Shown: one piece after another, positions 1 to 9,121 of the stretch
How the letters are laid out: each line of letters starts with the position of its first letter
How positions within the stretch are numbered: position 1 is the first letter of the stretch
Source: Devosia sp. 66-22
Lineage (GTDB): Bacteria; Pseudomonadota; Alphaproteobacteria; Rhizobiales; Devosiaceae
Direction: 5' to 3'
NCBI GenBank assembly: GCA_001899065.1
Contig: MKUZ01000009.1
Coordinates: 186,001 to 250,000, forward strand
Length of the DNA: 64,000 nt
Notes under the pieces: model-generated
Database searches by the model: none
Told to the model about the DNA's origin: nothing
What the model saw: the letters and a program-made list of their open reading frames with translations, nothing else
Translations under genes and position numbers: made by a program

Positions 1-146
1 ACACCTAACCGGAGAATCGCCACCGGCGCCGTGGACGCGCCGAACACCCTGTGAATCATAGCAGACAAGGGCGGAAATATGGACAGGAACCGGCCGCGGC
101 GGCTCCCGGACGCGCCGCTGGCCCGCCCGGCGTTGCCGCAATGCCA

Positions 147-1445
147 CTATTGGGCGGCCCGGACCGCCTCGAAATAGCCCTCGACGCCGCTCGCCACCGC
201 CGTCACCACTTTGTCGCGCCATTGCTGGCTCTCGAGGTTCTTGATGTCGGCCGCGTTGCTCATGAAGCCCAGTTCGATGAGCATGGAGGGAATATCGGGC
301 GCCTGCAGCACGAAGAAATCGGCCTGTCGCACCGGAAAGCGCCGCAGCGTCACCGACGGCTCCATGGCCTTCACGATATCGCCGGCGGCGAGATAGGCCT
401 GCTGCCGCACCTGCCGGCGCATCAGCTCGACCAGGATGTCGACGACCGCCGGCTGGGCGTCGGACGGCGCATAGCCGGCGACCACGTCGGCGCGCGTCTC
501 GCCGGCGCTCAGCACCTTGTCGAGGATGTCGGCCGCCCGCTCGTCGCGCGTATAGATGCTGGCGCCCCGGATGTCGGCTTCCTGGAAGGTGTCGGCATGG
601 AGACTGATGAGCAGGTCCGCCTTGTTCTGGCGCGCCAGATCCACCCGCTCATTGAGCGTGAGGTAGGTGTCGTCGTCGCGGGTCAGCGCTACGTCGAACT
701 TGCCCGAGGCGACCAGCAGGTCGCGCAGCTGCAGGGCGAAGGCGAGCGTAATGTCCTTTTCATGGATGCCCGAGGGCGAGCTCGCGCCATTGTCGACGCC
801 GCCATGGCCCGGATCGAGCACGATCAGCGGCCGGCTGCTTGCCGGCACCTCGGTGACCGGCGCTGCCGCGGGGGCTTCCGCCACCGCCTCGCTGCTCGGC
901 GCCGGCGACGGCTCGGAGGACGGGGCGACCGGCTCGGCCGATGCCACCGCATCGGGCACCACGCGGTCGATCGAATTGGCGAGGTCGGCGGCGGCACGCG
1001 CCGCGAAATCCTCGGGCGTCGTGGTCACGAGGTCGACCACCAGCCGCGCCGGCTGGTCGGCAACTGCGTCGAGCAGGTAGGCCTGCTGCACGATCGAGGG
1101 CGTTGTCAGCGTCAGCTCCACCCGCACCCGGTCGTCGCCGGCAATGGTGGTGGTGAAGCTCGCGACGATCCCCTGCCCGGCGACGGGCTGGGTGGCGATC
1201 GTGGGCACGCTCCCGGCGCGCACGTCGACGACAATGCGGTTGGGGTCGGCGATGGAGGCGACGGCGTATTCGGTGACGGCCGACAGGTCGAGGATCAGGC
1301 GCGCACGGTCCGGAGTCGTGCTGACGCGGGCCGCCTCGACCGACGGCAAATCGTCCTGGGCCAACGCGGAGTACCCGGTCAGCCCGACGGAAAAGAGCGC
1401 AAAAACAACAGCAAGTGCTCCGCGGAGGCCCCGCGCGGACACCAT
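147..1445 (-). CDS. amiC: N-acetylmuramoyl-L-alanine amidase with AMIN domain
   Basis: Periplasmic zinc amidase that cuts the amide bond between MurNAc and the stem peptide, used in septum splitting. The 432-residue product has an export signal ending at a Leu-Ala-Gln site near residue 30, an N-terminal AMIN domain (about 35-140), an Ala/Pro/Ser-rich linker, and a C-terminal Amidase_3 domain (about 205-425). Visible zinc ligands and catalytic residues are the His of DPGHGG, the Glu of IHEKD, the His of SLHAD and the Glu of LIELGF. The ATG at 1445 gives a conventional signal peptide; an in-frame TTG at 1490 with a GAGG motif upstream is an alternative start. In many alphaproteobacteria a class A penicillin-binding protein gene follows; that would lie off the left edge here. 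Positions 1-146 hold no gene I can support. Confidence 0.93.
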   Translation of the reverse strand: MVSARGLRGALAVVFALFSVGLTGYSALAQDDLPSVEAARVSTTPDRARLILDLSAVTEYAVASIADPNRIVVDVRAGSVPTIATQPVAGQGIVASFTTTIAGDDRVRVELTLTTPSIVQQAYLLDAVADQPARLVVDLVTTTPEDFAARAAADLANSIDRVVPDAVASAEPVAPSSEPSPAPSSEAVAEAPAAAPVTEVPASSRPLIVLDPGHGGVDNGASSPSGIHEKDITLAFALQLRDLLVASGKFDVALTRDDDTYLTLNERVDLARQNKADLLISLHADTFQEADIRGASIYTRDERAADILDKVLSAGETRADVVAGYAPSDAQPAVVDILVELMRRQVRQQAYLAAGDIVKAMEPSVTLRRFPVRQADFFVLQAPDIPSMLIELGFMSNAADIKNLESQQWRDKVVTAVASGVEGYFEAVRAAQ

Positions 1446-2035
1446 CGAATTGAACAAGTAGCTGGCGCTCCCCAGATAGGCTGAAGCCAAGAGACCTCAG
1501 TCTTTAGGCGATTCTGCGGCGCCCGACCTCGGAATGCCGCAGACGACCGGGTCTGCGACTACCGGCTTAACCCTATGGTTTCGTTACTTCCGGAGTTTTC
1601 GGTTGCCAATCCGGCGCAACGGTCATACACGCATGAGCGAGGCGGACTGTCTTCTCGCCCGGTGGAAGATCGGCTTGGCCGTTCCCGGAAATGACGAAGA
1701 CAGAGGGACTTGCGCGGATTCTTGCGAGTCTCGGATGCGGCACATTTCACCGCCTCGACGAGTTTTCGGCCCCGTTTTCCGGGCCGAGCGGCGCGCCGGT
1801 CACGGCCGCCATCTAGGAAGAGGTCGGATGACCACAGGGTCGACAAAGCCTGACGCAAAGCACCAGTTGTCTTGCGCATTTGTCATTGCTCGCCCGCCGG
1901 TTGACCGCCTCGCATCGCCCCGATGCGCCTCTGGCGCACTCTCACTCAACCCATTGGCCGCGCATGGCGCTGCATTGAGGAGCCCGGCTCGCCGGGTCCA
2001 AAGTGTTGGCGCGCGACGGCCCGGAGCATTTGTAT
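1446..2035 (+). promoter_or_regulatory. long divergent intergenic region, leader of the RNase E gene
   Basis: About 590 bases separate the amidase and RNase E genes, which point away from each other. No convincing coding frame is present. Two hairpins can be read on the plus strand: 1707-1714 pairs with 1723-1730 (8 bp with two G-U pairs), and TCGGCCC at 1766-1772 pairs with GGGCCGA at 1781-1787 around a loop containing TTTT. In E. coli the rne 5' UTR is long and its hairpin lets RNase E limit its own mRNA; the same role here is only an inference. Confidence 0.4.
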
Positions 2036-4870
2036 ATGGCTACCAAGCGCATGTTGGTGGATGGCACCCACCCGGAAGAAACGCGGATCGTTGTCAGCAA
2101 CGGTAACAAGCTCGAAGAGTTCGACTTTGAATCGCAGAGCCGCCGCCAGCTACGCGGCAACATCTACCTCGCCAAGGTCACGCGGGTAGAACCCTCTCTC
2201 CAGGCGGCGTTCGTCGAGTATGGCGGCAACCGCCACGGCTTCCTCGCCTTCAGCGAAATCCATCCCGACTACTACCAGATCCCCGTCGCCGACCGCGAGG
2301 CGCTGATGCGCGCCGAAGAAGAGGCCGAGGACGAGGAAGACGACGAGCACGACGACGAGCGGCGCAGTTCCCCCGCCGCCGCGCCGGCCCGGCAGAGCGT
2401 GGCCGAACTCGCCACCGAAGGCGCCGAAGTCGCCGAGCAGGATGCCGCCGCCCCCTCCGAGGCCGAAGCCGGCGAGGATCCGCAGTCGGTCGCTCCCGAA
2501 TTGCAGTCGCATGGCGACGAGCCGGCCGAAGGCCCGCGCGACGAGCCCAGCGAAGCCGAGGTCGCCGAAGCGCACGCCGCCGAGGAAGACGATGAGGCGC
2601 CCGCGCCCGAGCTCGGCCACATCGAAGAGGCCCCGGCCAACAACGAGCCGGTCGAGTCCCTGGGCGGCAGCGCCGACGTGCTCGAAGAGAGCCGCGAGCG
2701 CCGGCAGCGCGCGCCGCGCCGCCACGCCTACAAGATCCAGGAAGTGATCAAGCGCCGGCAGGTCATGCTGGTGCAGGTCGTCAAGGAGGAGCGCGGCAAC
2801 AAGGGCGCCGCCCTCACCACCTATCTGTCGCTCGCCGGCCGCTATTCGGTGCTCATGCCCAATACCGCCCGTGGCGGCGGCATCTCGCGCAAGATCACCA
2901 ACGCCGCCGACCGCAAGCGGCTCAAGGACATCGTGGGCGATCTCGAAGTGCCGCAGGGCCAGGGCATCATCCTGCGCACCGCCGGCGCCTCGCGCACCAA
3001 GGCCGAGGTCAAGCGCGACTTCGAATATCTGCAGCGGCTGTGGGAGAGCGTGCGCACTCTCACCCTCAAATCCACCGCGCCGTGCCTGGTCTACGAGGAA
3101 GGCTCGCTGATCAAGCGTACTATCCGCGACCTCTATTCCAAGGACATCGACGAGCTGTGGGTCGCGGGCGAGGATGCCCACCGCGAAGCCAAGGACTTCA
3201 TGCGGATGATCATGCCGAGCCACGCCAAGAACGTGCAGCTCTACAAGGACGATCAGCCGCTGTTCTCCAAGTACAATGTCGAGGGCCAGCTCGACCAGAT
3301 GTTCTCGCCGCAGGTGACCCTGCCCTCGGGCGGCTATCTGGTCATCAACCCGACCGAAGCCCTGGTCTCGATCGACGTGAACTCGGGCCGCTCCACCAAG
3401 GAGCACAATATCGAGGACACCGCCCTCCAGACCAACCTCGAAGCCGCCGAGGAAGTGGCGCGGCAGCTTCGCCTGCGCGACCTTGCCGGCCTCATCGTGA
3501 TCGACTTCATCGACATGATCGAGAACCGCTCCAACCGGGCGGTCGAACGCAAGCTCAAGGACGCGCTCAAGAACGACCGCGCGCGCATCCAGGTCGGCCG
3601 CATCAGCCATTTCGGCCTGATGGAAATGAGCCGCCAGCGCATCCGCTTCGGCGTGGTCGAAAGCTCGACGCACAAATGCCCGACCTGCAACGGCACCGGC
3701 CTCGTGCGCTCGGTCGAATCCGTGGCGCTCATGGTCATGCGCAATGTCGAGGACCACGTCCTCAAGCGCCCCGGCCAGTCGATCAATGTGCGCGTACCGG
3801 TCGACGTCGCGCTCTACATCCTCAACACCAAGCGCGGCACCCTCGCCACGCTCGAGCACAAGCACGGACTGTCGATCACCATCGTGGCCGACGATCATGT
3901 CGGGCCGCAGCATTTCACCATCGAGAAGGGCGAGGCCCGCATCTCGAGCGGCGACCTGCCGCCGCCCTCCCATGTCCGCGTCGACACCGCCGCCATCGAC
4001 GACATCGACGATGATGCGGTGATCGAGGACGAGGAAGAAGACGAGGCCGAGGACACCGGCAGCCGCGAGACCCGCTCCGACGAGAGCGAGCGCGGTGGCC
4101 GTGGCCGCCGGCGCCGCCGCCGTGGCGGCCGCGACCGCGATCGTGACGATCGCCGCGACCGCCCGCAGGCGCAGCCGCAGCTTGCCGAAGGCAGCGAGGG
4201 GCCGACCGGCGACGATGCCGAAGCCGAGGATGAAGGCGACGAGGGTCGCGCCGCTGGCGAGGCCGCGCGTGGCGAGGATGGCGAGCGCCGCCGCCGCCGT
4301 CGTGGCCGCCGCGGTGGCCGCCGCAACCGTCGTGAGAATGGCGAGGCGGTCAGCGACGCCCCGGTCGAGGCTGCCGGCGAGGCGGCGATGAGCGAGGATG
4401 GAGCCGAGCGGGTCGCCGCGGCGGTTCTGGCCCAGGACGCCATCGCCGACGAGGCCGGCGTCGACGCGCCGATCAGCGTCGTGGCTGCCGAAGCTCCGGC
4501 CGAAGCGCCCGCGGTCGAGGAAAAGCCGCGCCGGGCCCGCCGCAGCCGCAAGTCGGCCGACGCGGATGGCGAGGCGCAGGATGCCGTGGCCGCCGAGGCC
4601 GAAGGCGACGCCGTTCGCCCCAAGGGCCGCGGCCGCCGCGCCAAGGCCGCGCCGCCCACCGAGGAGGAGGCCGTCGCCGCGGCCGAAGCGATCGCCGTGG
4701 CCGAGCCCGAGCCGATCCCGGAGCCTGTCGCCGCCGAAGAACCGGCGCGCCGCCCGAGGAAGGAACTGCCGCCCGAAGGGATCGTCGTCAGCTCCACCTC
4801 CGCGGCGCCCGCCGAAGAGGCCAAGCCCAAGAAGGCCGGCTGGTGGCAGCGGGGCTTCTTCGGAAACTAG
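2036..4870 (+). CDS. rne: ribonuclease E (RNase E/G family)
   Basis: Endoribonuclease and scaffold of the RNA degradosome. The 944-residue product opens with an S1 domain split by a very acidic, Ala/Glu/Pro-rich insert (about residues 94-240), as known in alphaproteobacterial RNase E. The DNase I-like catalytic core follows, with metal-binding Asp residues in SIDVNSGRS and VIDFIDM. The zinc-link CPTCNGTG that joins protomers is at about residue 548. The C-terminal ~280 residues are low-complexity, alternating Arg-rich blocks and Glu/Ala-rich blocks, as expected for the RNA- and partner-binding tail. The ATG at 2036 was chosen because the upstream in-frame ATG at 2003 adds residues with no family similarity. 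A terminator follows at 4889. Confidence 0.96.
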   Translation: MATKRMLVDGTHPEETRIVVSNGNKLEEFDFESQSRRQLRGNIYLAKVTRVEPSLQAAFVEYGGNRHGFLAFSEIHPDYYQIPVADREALMRAEEEAEDEEDDEHDDERRSSPAAAPARQSVAELATEGAEVAEQDAAAPSEAEAGEDPQSVAPELQSHGDEPAEGPRDEPSEAEVAEAHAAEEDDEAPAPELGHIEEAPANNEPVESLGGSADVLEESRERRQRAPRRHAYKIQEVIKRRQVMLVQVVKEERGNKGAALTTYLSLAGRYSVLMPNTARGGGISRKITNAADRKRLKDIVGDLEVPQGQGIILRTAGASRTKAEVKRDFEYLQRLWESVRTLTLKSTAPCLVYEEGSLIKRTIRDLYSKDIDELWVAGEDAHREAKDFMRMIMPSHAKNVQLYKDDQPLFSKYNVEGQLDQMFSPQVTLPSGGYLVINPTEALVSIDVNSGRSTKEHNIEDTALQTNLEAAEEVARQLRLRDLAGLIVIDFIDMIENRSNRAVERKLKDALKNDRARIQVGRISHFGLMEMSRQRIRFGVVESSTHKCPTCNGTGLVRSVESVALMVMRNVEDHVLKRPGQSINVRVPVDVALYILNTKRGTLATLEHKHGLSITIVADDHVGPQHFTIEKGEARISSGDLPPPSHVRVDTAAIDDIDDDAVIEDEEEDEAEDTGSRETRSDESERGGRGRRRRRRGGRDRDRDDRRDRPQAQPQLAEGSEGPTGDDAEAEDEGDEGRAAGEAARGEDGERRRRRRGRRGGRRNRRENGEAVSDAPVEAAGEAAMSEDGAERVAAAVLAQDAIADEAGVDAPISVVAAEAPAEAPAVEEKPRRARRSRKSADADGEAQDAVAAEAEGDAVRPKGRGRRAKAAPPTEEEAVAAAEAIAVAEPEPIPEPVAAEEPARRPRKELPPEGIVVSSTSAAPAEEAKPKKAGWWQRGFFGN

Positions 4871-4888
4871 GCAGACATGCAGATACAG

Positions 4889-4919
4889 GAGGGCGGCCGC
4901 GAGCCGCCCTCGGTCTTTT
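4889..4919 (+). terminator. intrinsic terminator of rne
   Basis: A perfect 9-bp stem (GAGGGCGGC at 4889-4897, GCCGCCCTC at 4903-4911) with a 5-nt loop, followed by a T-rich GGTCTTTT. It separates rne from the next gene and argues against starting that gene at the in-frame ATG at 4877, which lies before the hairpin. Confidence 0.85.
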
Positions 4920-4936
4920 GTGGGGGGAGGAGCTTG

Positions 4937-5908
4937 ATGAAATCCGTTCTGATGGTGGGGCTGGCAACGGCGGGTGCAGTGTTCGCGCCGATAGCATCCG
5001 CGGCCAACCTCGAGTTCGTTGTGCCCGCTCCGGTGAACCTGATGCTGACGATCAGCGGCCACGGCTCGGATGGCGCGCAGTTGTTCAGCCAGACCACCAA
5101 TCAGGTCGTCATGCAGGGCGACCAGCCGACCTATATCGTGCGGGTCGAGGACAGTGTTGTCGCAGGCAAGCTCGGACGCTGGTGTGTTCTGGATCGTACC
5201 GGGACCTGGGCCGAGCTTCCCGGGTCGGAGGCCTGTATCGACGCGCCGATCCAATCCGATGGCGCCTACACTTTCGACATCGCCATGGCCCAACCGGCCA
5301 AGCCCGTCGAGCCGGCGCCCGTCGCCCTTTCGGACGAGGAGAAGACCTCGTGCGTTCAGGCCGCGCTCAACACGGTGGGCTTTGACGCCGGTCCCGTCGA
5401 CGGGCAGTTGGGCAACGGGACGCGACGCGCCTTCGCCGCCTTCGCGGCAAGCACGAACGGCAAGGTCAACGAACGCTGGCAGCTCAATGGTGGGACGCTC
5501 GGGGCGCTCTGCCTCTACCTCGCGCGCGAACATGAGCTCGACGCGGACACCGAAGCCCTCGCCGTGCGCCACGCGGCGACAACCGAGATCGCTTTTGCAA
5601 TCGGCCTCCCGCCCGAGGCCTTCGCCGCCTTCGCCATGGCGGACGAAAAGGACAGCGCAGTGGCACGGCTCGAGACCTATGAAGAGTACACCAATCCGGC
5701 TGACGGCAAGCAGATGCTCGGGCTGAGCTTTGCTTACCCGGAGGTCAGTGCAAGCGCCCGCGCCTGCACCTTCGTCAAGGAGGGCTGGGTCCTCAAGAAC
5801 AAGGAGGGCAAGGGTTTCCGCGGCAGTTGCACGCCGTTGGATCCGGCCCTTGCCACCGCCGGCCGGCTGACGATCGTCTACACCGCGGAACGCGGGCAGC
5901 CCGGCTAG
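4937..5908 (+). CDS. exported protein with peptidoglycan-binding-like domain
   Basis: A 323-residue protein of unknown function. It begins with a signal peptide ending Ala-Ser-Ala-Ala near residue 20. After a ~100-residue beta-rich segment there is a stretch around residues 125-165 (CVQAALNTVGFDAGPVDGQL) that matches the PG_binding_1 fold used to dock onto cell walls, including the typical DGxxGxGTRRA pattern. The C-terminal half is not recognised. The start at 4937 has a strong GGAGGAG ribosome-binding site at 4926-4932 and lies just after the rne terminator, so the gene is probably transcribed from its own promoter. A periplasmic or cell-wall role is inferred from the domain alone. Confidence 0.8.
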   Translation: MKSVLMVGLATAGAVFAPIASAANLEFVVPAPVNLMLTISGHGSDGAQLFSQTTNQVVMQGDQPTYIVRVEDSVVAGKLGRWCVLDRTGTWAELPGSEACIDAPIQSDGAYTFDIAMAQPAKPVEPAPVALSDEEKTSCVQAALNTVGFDAGPVDGQLGNGTRRAFAAFAASTNGKVNERWQLNGGTLGALCLYLAREHELDADTEALAVRHAATTEIAFAIGLPPEAFAAFAMADEKDSAVARLETYEEYTNPADGKQMLGLSFAYPEVSASARACTFVKEGWVLKNKEGKGFRGSCTPLDPALATAGRLTIVYTAERGQPG

Positions 5909-5920
5909 CGTCGGGCCCTC

Positions 5921-6622
5921 CTATTGGCCGGGGTGCTCGGCCTTGTCGCGCTCGATCGGGCTGTCGCGCCGCTCGGGTGCCGTCGCGAGGGCGCACAGGA
6001 TCGCCCAGGCGCCGCCGAGCGCCCAGCCGGCCGCAACATCGGTCGGATAGTGGACGCCCAGATAGAGGCGGCTGAGCCCCACAATGCCGGTCAGGAAGAT
6101 CGCGGCCAGCAGGTAGAACACCTTCATCCGGTGCCGGCTGCTCGCCCGCGCCAGCACCACGCCCAGCGTCAGATAGGCCACCGCCGACACGGTGGCGTGC
6201 CCGCTCGGAAAGCTCGCCGTGGCCACGTGCACGATGCCGGTCAGGTCCGGCCGCGGCCGGTCGAAGAACGCCTTGAGCGCGTTGCTGATCAGCGTCCCGG
6301 TGATCACCACGAAGGCGAGGAACGCTCCGGTCCGCCATTTCCCGCGCAGCACGAAATGGATCACGATGAGGGTGACGAGCAGCGTCAGGAACGCCACGCC
6401 GCCCAGCGCCGTGATGTCCCGCGCCGCTTCCTCGAGCCAGGGCGGGCCGATCGGGTTCTGCATGTCGCCCGGTTCGCGCAGCGCGGCGAGCACGGCCTTG
6501 TCGAAATCGAGCGTATCGCCCTCGCCCACTTCGTCCGCAATCAGCCCGAAGGCGACGAGGAGCGCGGCGACGACGCCCATGAGCGCGTAGCGAAGCTGCA
6601 GGATGCCGGTACCGGGTTTCAT
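5921..6622 (-). CDS. PAP2-family membrane phosphatase
   Basis: Integral membrane acid phosphatase of the PAP2 superfamily, 233 residues with about five or six hydrophobic segments. All three signature motifs are present: KAFFDRPRPD (KX6RP type), SFPSGHA (PSGH with the catalytic His) and SRLYLGVHYPTD (SRX5HX3D). Substrates in the family include phosphatidic acid, undecaprenyl pyrophosphate and phosphatidylglycerophosphate; which applies here cannot be told. The ATG at 6622 is preceded by GGAAGGG at close spacing. It converges with the exported-protein gene to its left (12-base gap) and diverges from the WYL regulator on its right. Confidence 0.9.
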   Translation of the reverse strand: MKPGTGILQLRYALMGVVAALLVAFGLIADEVGEGDTLDFDKAVLAALREPGDMQNPIGPPWLEEAARDITALGGVAFLTLLVTLIVIHFVLRGKWRTGAFLAFVVITGTLISNALKAFFDRPRPDLTGIVHVATASFPSGHATVSAVAYLTLGVVLARASSRHRMKVFYLLAAIFLTGIVGLSRLYLGVHYPTDVAAGWALGGAWAILCALATAPERRDSPIERDKAEHPGQ

Positions 6623-6720
6623 GTCCCTTCCATAGCCGTGCCGCGCGCCCTGCGGTAGCCGTCGCGGTCCGGGCATCGCCGCTCTTGCCCTTCCCCGCCG
6701 CGCGATCATAATCCGCCGCC

Positions 6721-7419
6721 GTGTCGCGCACCGAACGCCTGCTCGAACTGCTGCAGATTCTGCGCCGCCACCGCGCGCCGGTGGCCGGCTCGACGCTGGC
6801 CGCCGACCTCAACATTTCGCTGCGCACGCTTTATCGCGATATCGCGACGCTGCAGGGCCAGGGCGCCGAGATCGAGGGCGAGCCGGGTCTGGGCTATGTG
6901 CTGCGACCGGGCTTCATGCTGCCGCCGCTGATGTTCTCGATCGATGAGCTCGAAGCGCTGATCCTGGGCGCCGGCTGGGTGGGCAAGCAGCGCGATGACC
7001 AGCGGCTCAGCAAGGCCGCCGGCAATGCCCTCACCAAGATCGCGGCGGTGCTGCCGCCCGACCTCCGGCAGGAGCTCGACAGCGGCTCGCTCTATGTCGT
7101 GCCGTCGCGGCAATTGCCGACATCGGTCGATCCGTCGCTGCTGCGCGACGCCATCCGCAAGGAGCACAAGATCCGCATCGCCTATCGCGACGATGCCGGC
7201 AAGGAGACCGAGCGCGTCATCTGGCCGTTCGTCATCGGCTTTTTCGAGCAGCACAAGACGGTGGGCGCCTGGTGCGAGCTGCGCCAGGATTTCCGCCATT
7301 TCCGCATCGACCGCATCGCCGCGCTGGCCGCCACCGGCGAGCGTTCCCCCAAGCGGCGGCACGCGCTGATGAAGGAATGGCGCGAGCGCTGGGGCACCGA
7401 CACTGCTGCCAGGAACTGA
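6721..7419 (+). CDS. YafY-type transcriptional regulator with HTH and WYL domains
   Basis: A 232-residue regulator. The N-terminal ~60 residues form a DeoR/HTH_11-type winged helix (RTERLLELLQILRRHRAPV, then an SLRTLYRDIATL recognition helix). The C-terminal half is a WYL domain (about 140-215, KIRIAYRDDAGKETERVIWP), a likely ligand- or nucleic-acid-sensing fold. The start codon is GTG at 6721. It reads in the same direction as the VOC gene 46 bases downstream, so the two may be cotranscribed, and the VOC gene is a candidate target. The ligand is unknown. Confidence 0.9.
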   Translation: MSRTERLLELLQILRRHRAPVAGSTLAADLNISLRTLYRDIATLQGQGAEIEGEPGLGYVLRPGFMLPPLMFSIDELEALILGAGWVGKQRDDQRLSKAAGNALTKIAAVLPPDLRQELDSGSLYVVPSRQLPTSVDPSLLRDAIRKEHKIRIAYRDDAGKETERVIWPFVIGFFEQHKTVGAWCELRQDFRHFRIDRIAALAATGERSPKRRHALMKEWRERWGTDTAARN

Positions 7420-7465
7420 CGCCGGGGCCGCTTAGGCATGAGGCTCCACAACCCTGGAGCCCGCC

Positions 7466-7843
7466 ATGTCCCCTCCTGCCCTCAATTGGGTCCTGCTCTA
7501 TGTCGCCGACACCAGGCGCAGCGCGGCGTTCTACAGCCGCCTGCTCGGGGTTCCCCCCGTGGTCGAACCGAAAAGCGCGACCGACTTCACCATGTTCAGC
7601 CTGCCCGGCGGCTGGACGCTCGGCCTGTGGAACCGCAACGAGGTCGAGCCGCGCGCGACGCTCCCCGGCGGCGCCGAGCTCTCCTTCACCGAGGCGACCG
7701 GCGACGTCGTCCGGCAGCGCTTCGAGGACTGGAAAGCGGCCGGCATCCGCATGCTGCAGCCGGTCACCCAAGCCGATTTCGGCCTGACCTTCACCGCCGC
7801 CGACCCCGACGGCCACCGCCTGCGCGTGTTCAGCCCGAGCTAA
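7466..7843 (+). CDS. VOC-superfamily (glyoxalase/bleomycin-resistance fold) protein
   Basis: A 125-residue single-module VOC protein with the paired beta-alpha-beta-beta-beta units of the family (VLLYVADTRRSAAFYSRLLG in the first half, FTAADPDGHRLRVFSPS at the end). VOC proteins include lyases, dioxygenases and drug-binding proteins; nothing here fixes the substrate. It follows the WYL regulator by 46 bases. Its stop codon overlaps that of the convergent aminotransferase gene by four bases. Confidence 0.87.
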   Translation: MSPPALNWVLLYVADTRRSAAFYSRLLGVPPVVEPKSATDFTMFSLPGGWTLGLWNRNEVEPRATLPGGAELSFTEATGDVVRQRFEDWKAAGIRMLQPVTQADFGLTFTAADPDGHRLRVFSPS

Positions 7844-8979
7844 CGCCTGAGGAAGCCCGCCATGCGCTCCAGCGCCTGCTCGATCGTCGCGCGGCTGCCG
7901 GCATAGGAGAAGCGCACGAAGCGGCCGCCATTGGTGCGGTCGAAGTCGACGCCTGGCGTTGCGGCAACACCCGCCTGCTGCAGCAGGTCGCGGCAGAAGC
8001 GCAGCGAGTCGTTGGTGAAGCGGCCGACATCGGCATAGGTGTAGAACGCGCCGTCGCCCTCGGCCGCATCGAGGCCGAGCGCCCGCAGCCCCTGTCCGAG
8101 CAGCAGGCGGTTCTCCGCATAATGGGCCTTCTGCGCTTCGTAATAGTCGCGCTCGTCCAGGGCCGCGATGGCGGCCACCTGGCTCAGCGTCGGCGCCGAG
8201 ATGAACAGGTTCTGCTGCAGGATCTGTGTGCGGCGCAGCAGGTCGTCCGGCACCACCATCCAGCCGATGCGCCAGCCGGTCATGCAGTAGTATTTGCTGA
8301 AGCTGTTGATGACGATCGCGTCCCGGCCGAGCTCGAGCGCACTGACCGAGGGCCCGCGATAGTCGAGCCCGTGGTAGATTTCGTCGGAGATGAACCGCAC
8401 GCCGAGCCGCGCGCAGGTGGCGACGATCTCCGCCAGTTGCGGACGCGACAGCGCCGCCCCCGTGGGATTTGCCGGCGAGGCGAGCAGCAGCCCGTCGAAC
8501 GGCGTGCGGGCATGGGCCGCTTCGATCTCCGCCGCGCTCAGGCGCCAGCCATTGGCGGCGCTCAGCGGAATCTCGACCGTGCGGAAGCCCATGCCGACCA
8601 GCCCGTTGACATAGGCCGGGTAACCCGGCCGCGTCACGGCGATCGTCGCGCCGGGGCCGAAGGCGCCGTGGAAGCCGAGGATGAAGCCCGACGACGAGCC
8701 CATCGTCACCACGATGCTGTCGGGCGCGACCGCCACCTTGTGCTGCTCGGCATAGTAGCGGGCGAGTCCTTCCCGCAGCGCCGGCAGGCCGGCGAAATGC
8801 GTGTACTTTTGCGCACGTTCGAGGACATCCCGCACCGCGTCGCGCACCCGCGGCGCCGGCGGCGCGTCCGGTTCGCCCACCTCGAGATGGCAGACCGACC
8901 GTCCTTCCGCCTCCAGGCCGCGCGCCAGGGCGTTGATCTCCATCGCGTAAAAGGGCTGCAGCCCCGTCGTCTCGTTCAT
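7840..8979 (-). CDS. PLP-dependent aminotransferase, class I/II
   Basis: Cytosolic fold-type I aminotransferase of 379 residues. The pyridoxal-phosphate lysine is in INSFSKYYCMTGWRIGW (about residue 225), with the following Arg of GWRIGW typical of the aspartate aminotransferase superfamily. The Asn of SPANPTGAALS and the Asp/Tyr of ISDEIYHGLDY also match cofactor-binding positions. The substrate pair is not determinable from sequence. It is divergent from the DsbA-like gene and convergent with the VOC gene, so it is probably monocistronic. Confidence 0.93.
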   Translation of the reverse strand: MNETTGLQPFYAMEINALARGLEAEGRSVCHLEVGEPDAPPAPRVRDAVRDVLERAQKYTHFAGLPALREGLARYYAEQHKVAVAPDSIVVTMGSSSGFILGFHGAFGPGATIAVTRPGYPAYVNGLVGMGFRTVEIPLSAANGWRLSAAEIEAAHARTPFDGLLLASPANPTGAALSRPQLAEIVATCARLGVRFISDEIYHGLDYRGPSVSALELGRDAIVINSFSKYYCMTGWRIGWMVVPDDLLRRTQILQQNLFISAPTLSQVAAIAALDERDYYEAQKAHYAENRLLLGQGLRALGLDAAEGDGAFYTYADVGRFTNDSLRFCRDLLQQAGVAATPGVDFDRTNGGRFVRFSYAGSRATIEQALERMAGFLRR

Positions 8980-9121
8980 TACTTTGCCGTCTTGTTCCGC
9001 GATGGGTGCTTCCGCCTACCGTCCGGGCCCCGATCTCTCAACAGAATTTGATCCGCGGCCCGGGAGTGTGCATAGCGTCTATGGTGTTAGCGTCTCACCT
9101 GCCCTGTTTCCCGGAGCCCGC

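Noticed and set aside
51-1484. Plus-strand open frame of 477 codons over the amidase gene
   Set aside because: Arg/Gly/His-rich composition and no domain; it is the antisense shadow of the amidase, typical of high-GC DNA.
2150-5572. Minus-strand open frame of 1140 codons over rne
   Set aside because: Mirrors the low-complexity RNase E coding strand; no start context or family features.
8984-9121. N-terminal extension of the DsbA-like protein from the ATG at 8984
   Set aside because: Would place 46 residues before the hydrophobic export signal; the ATG at 9122 has a good ribosome-binding site.
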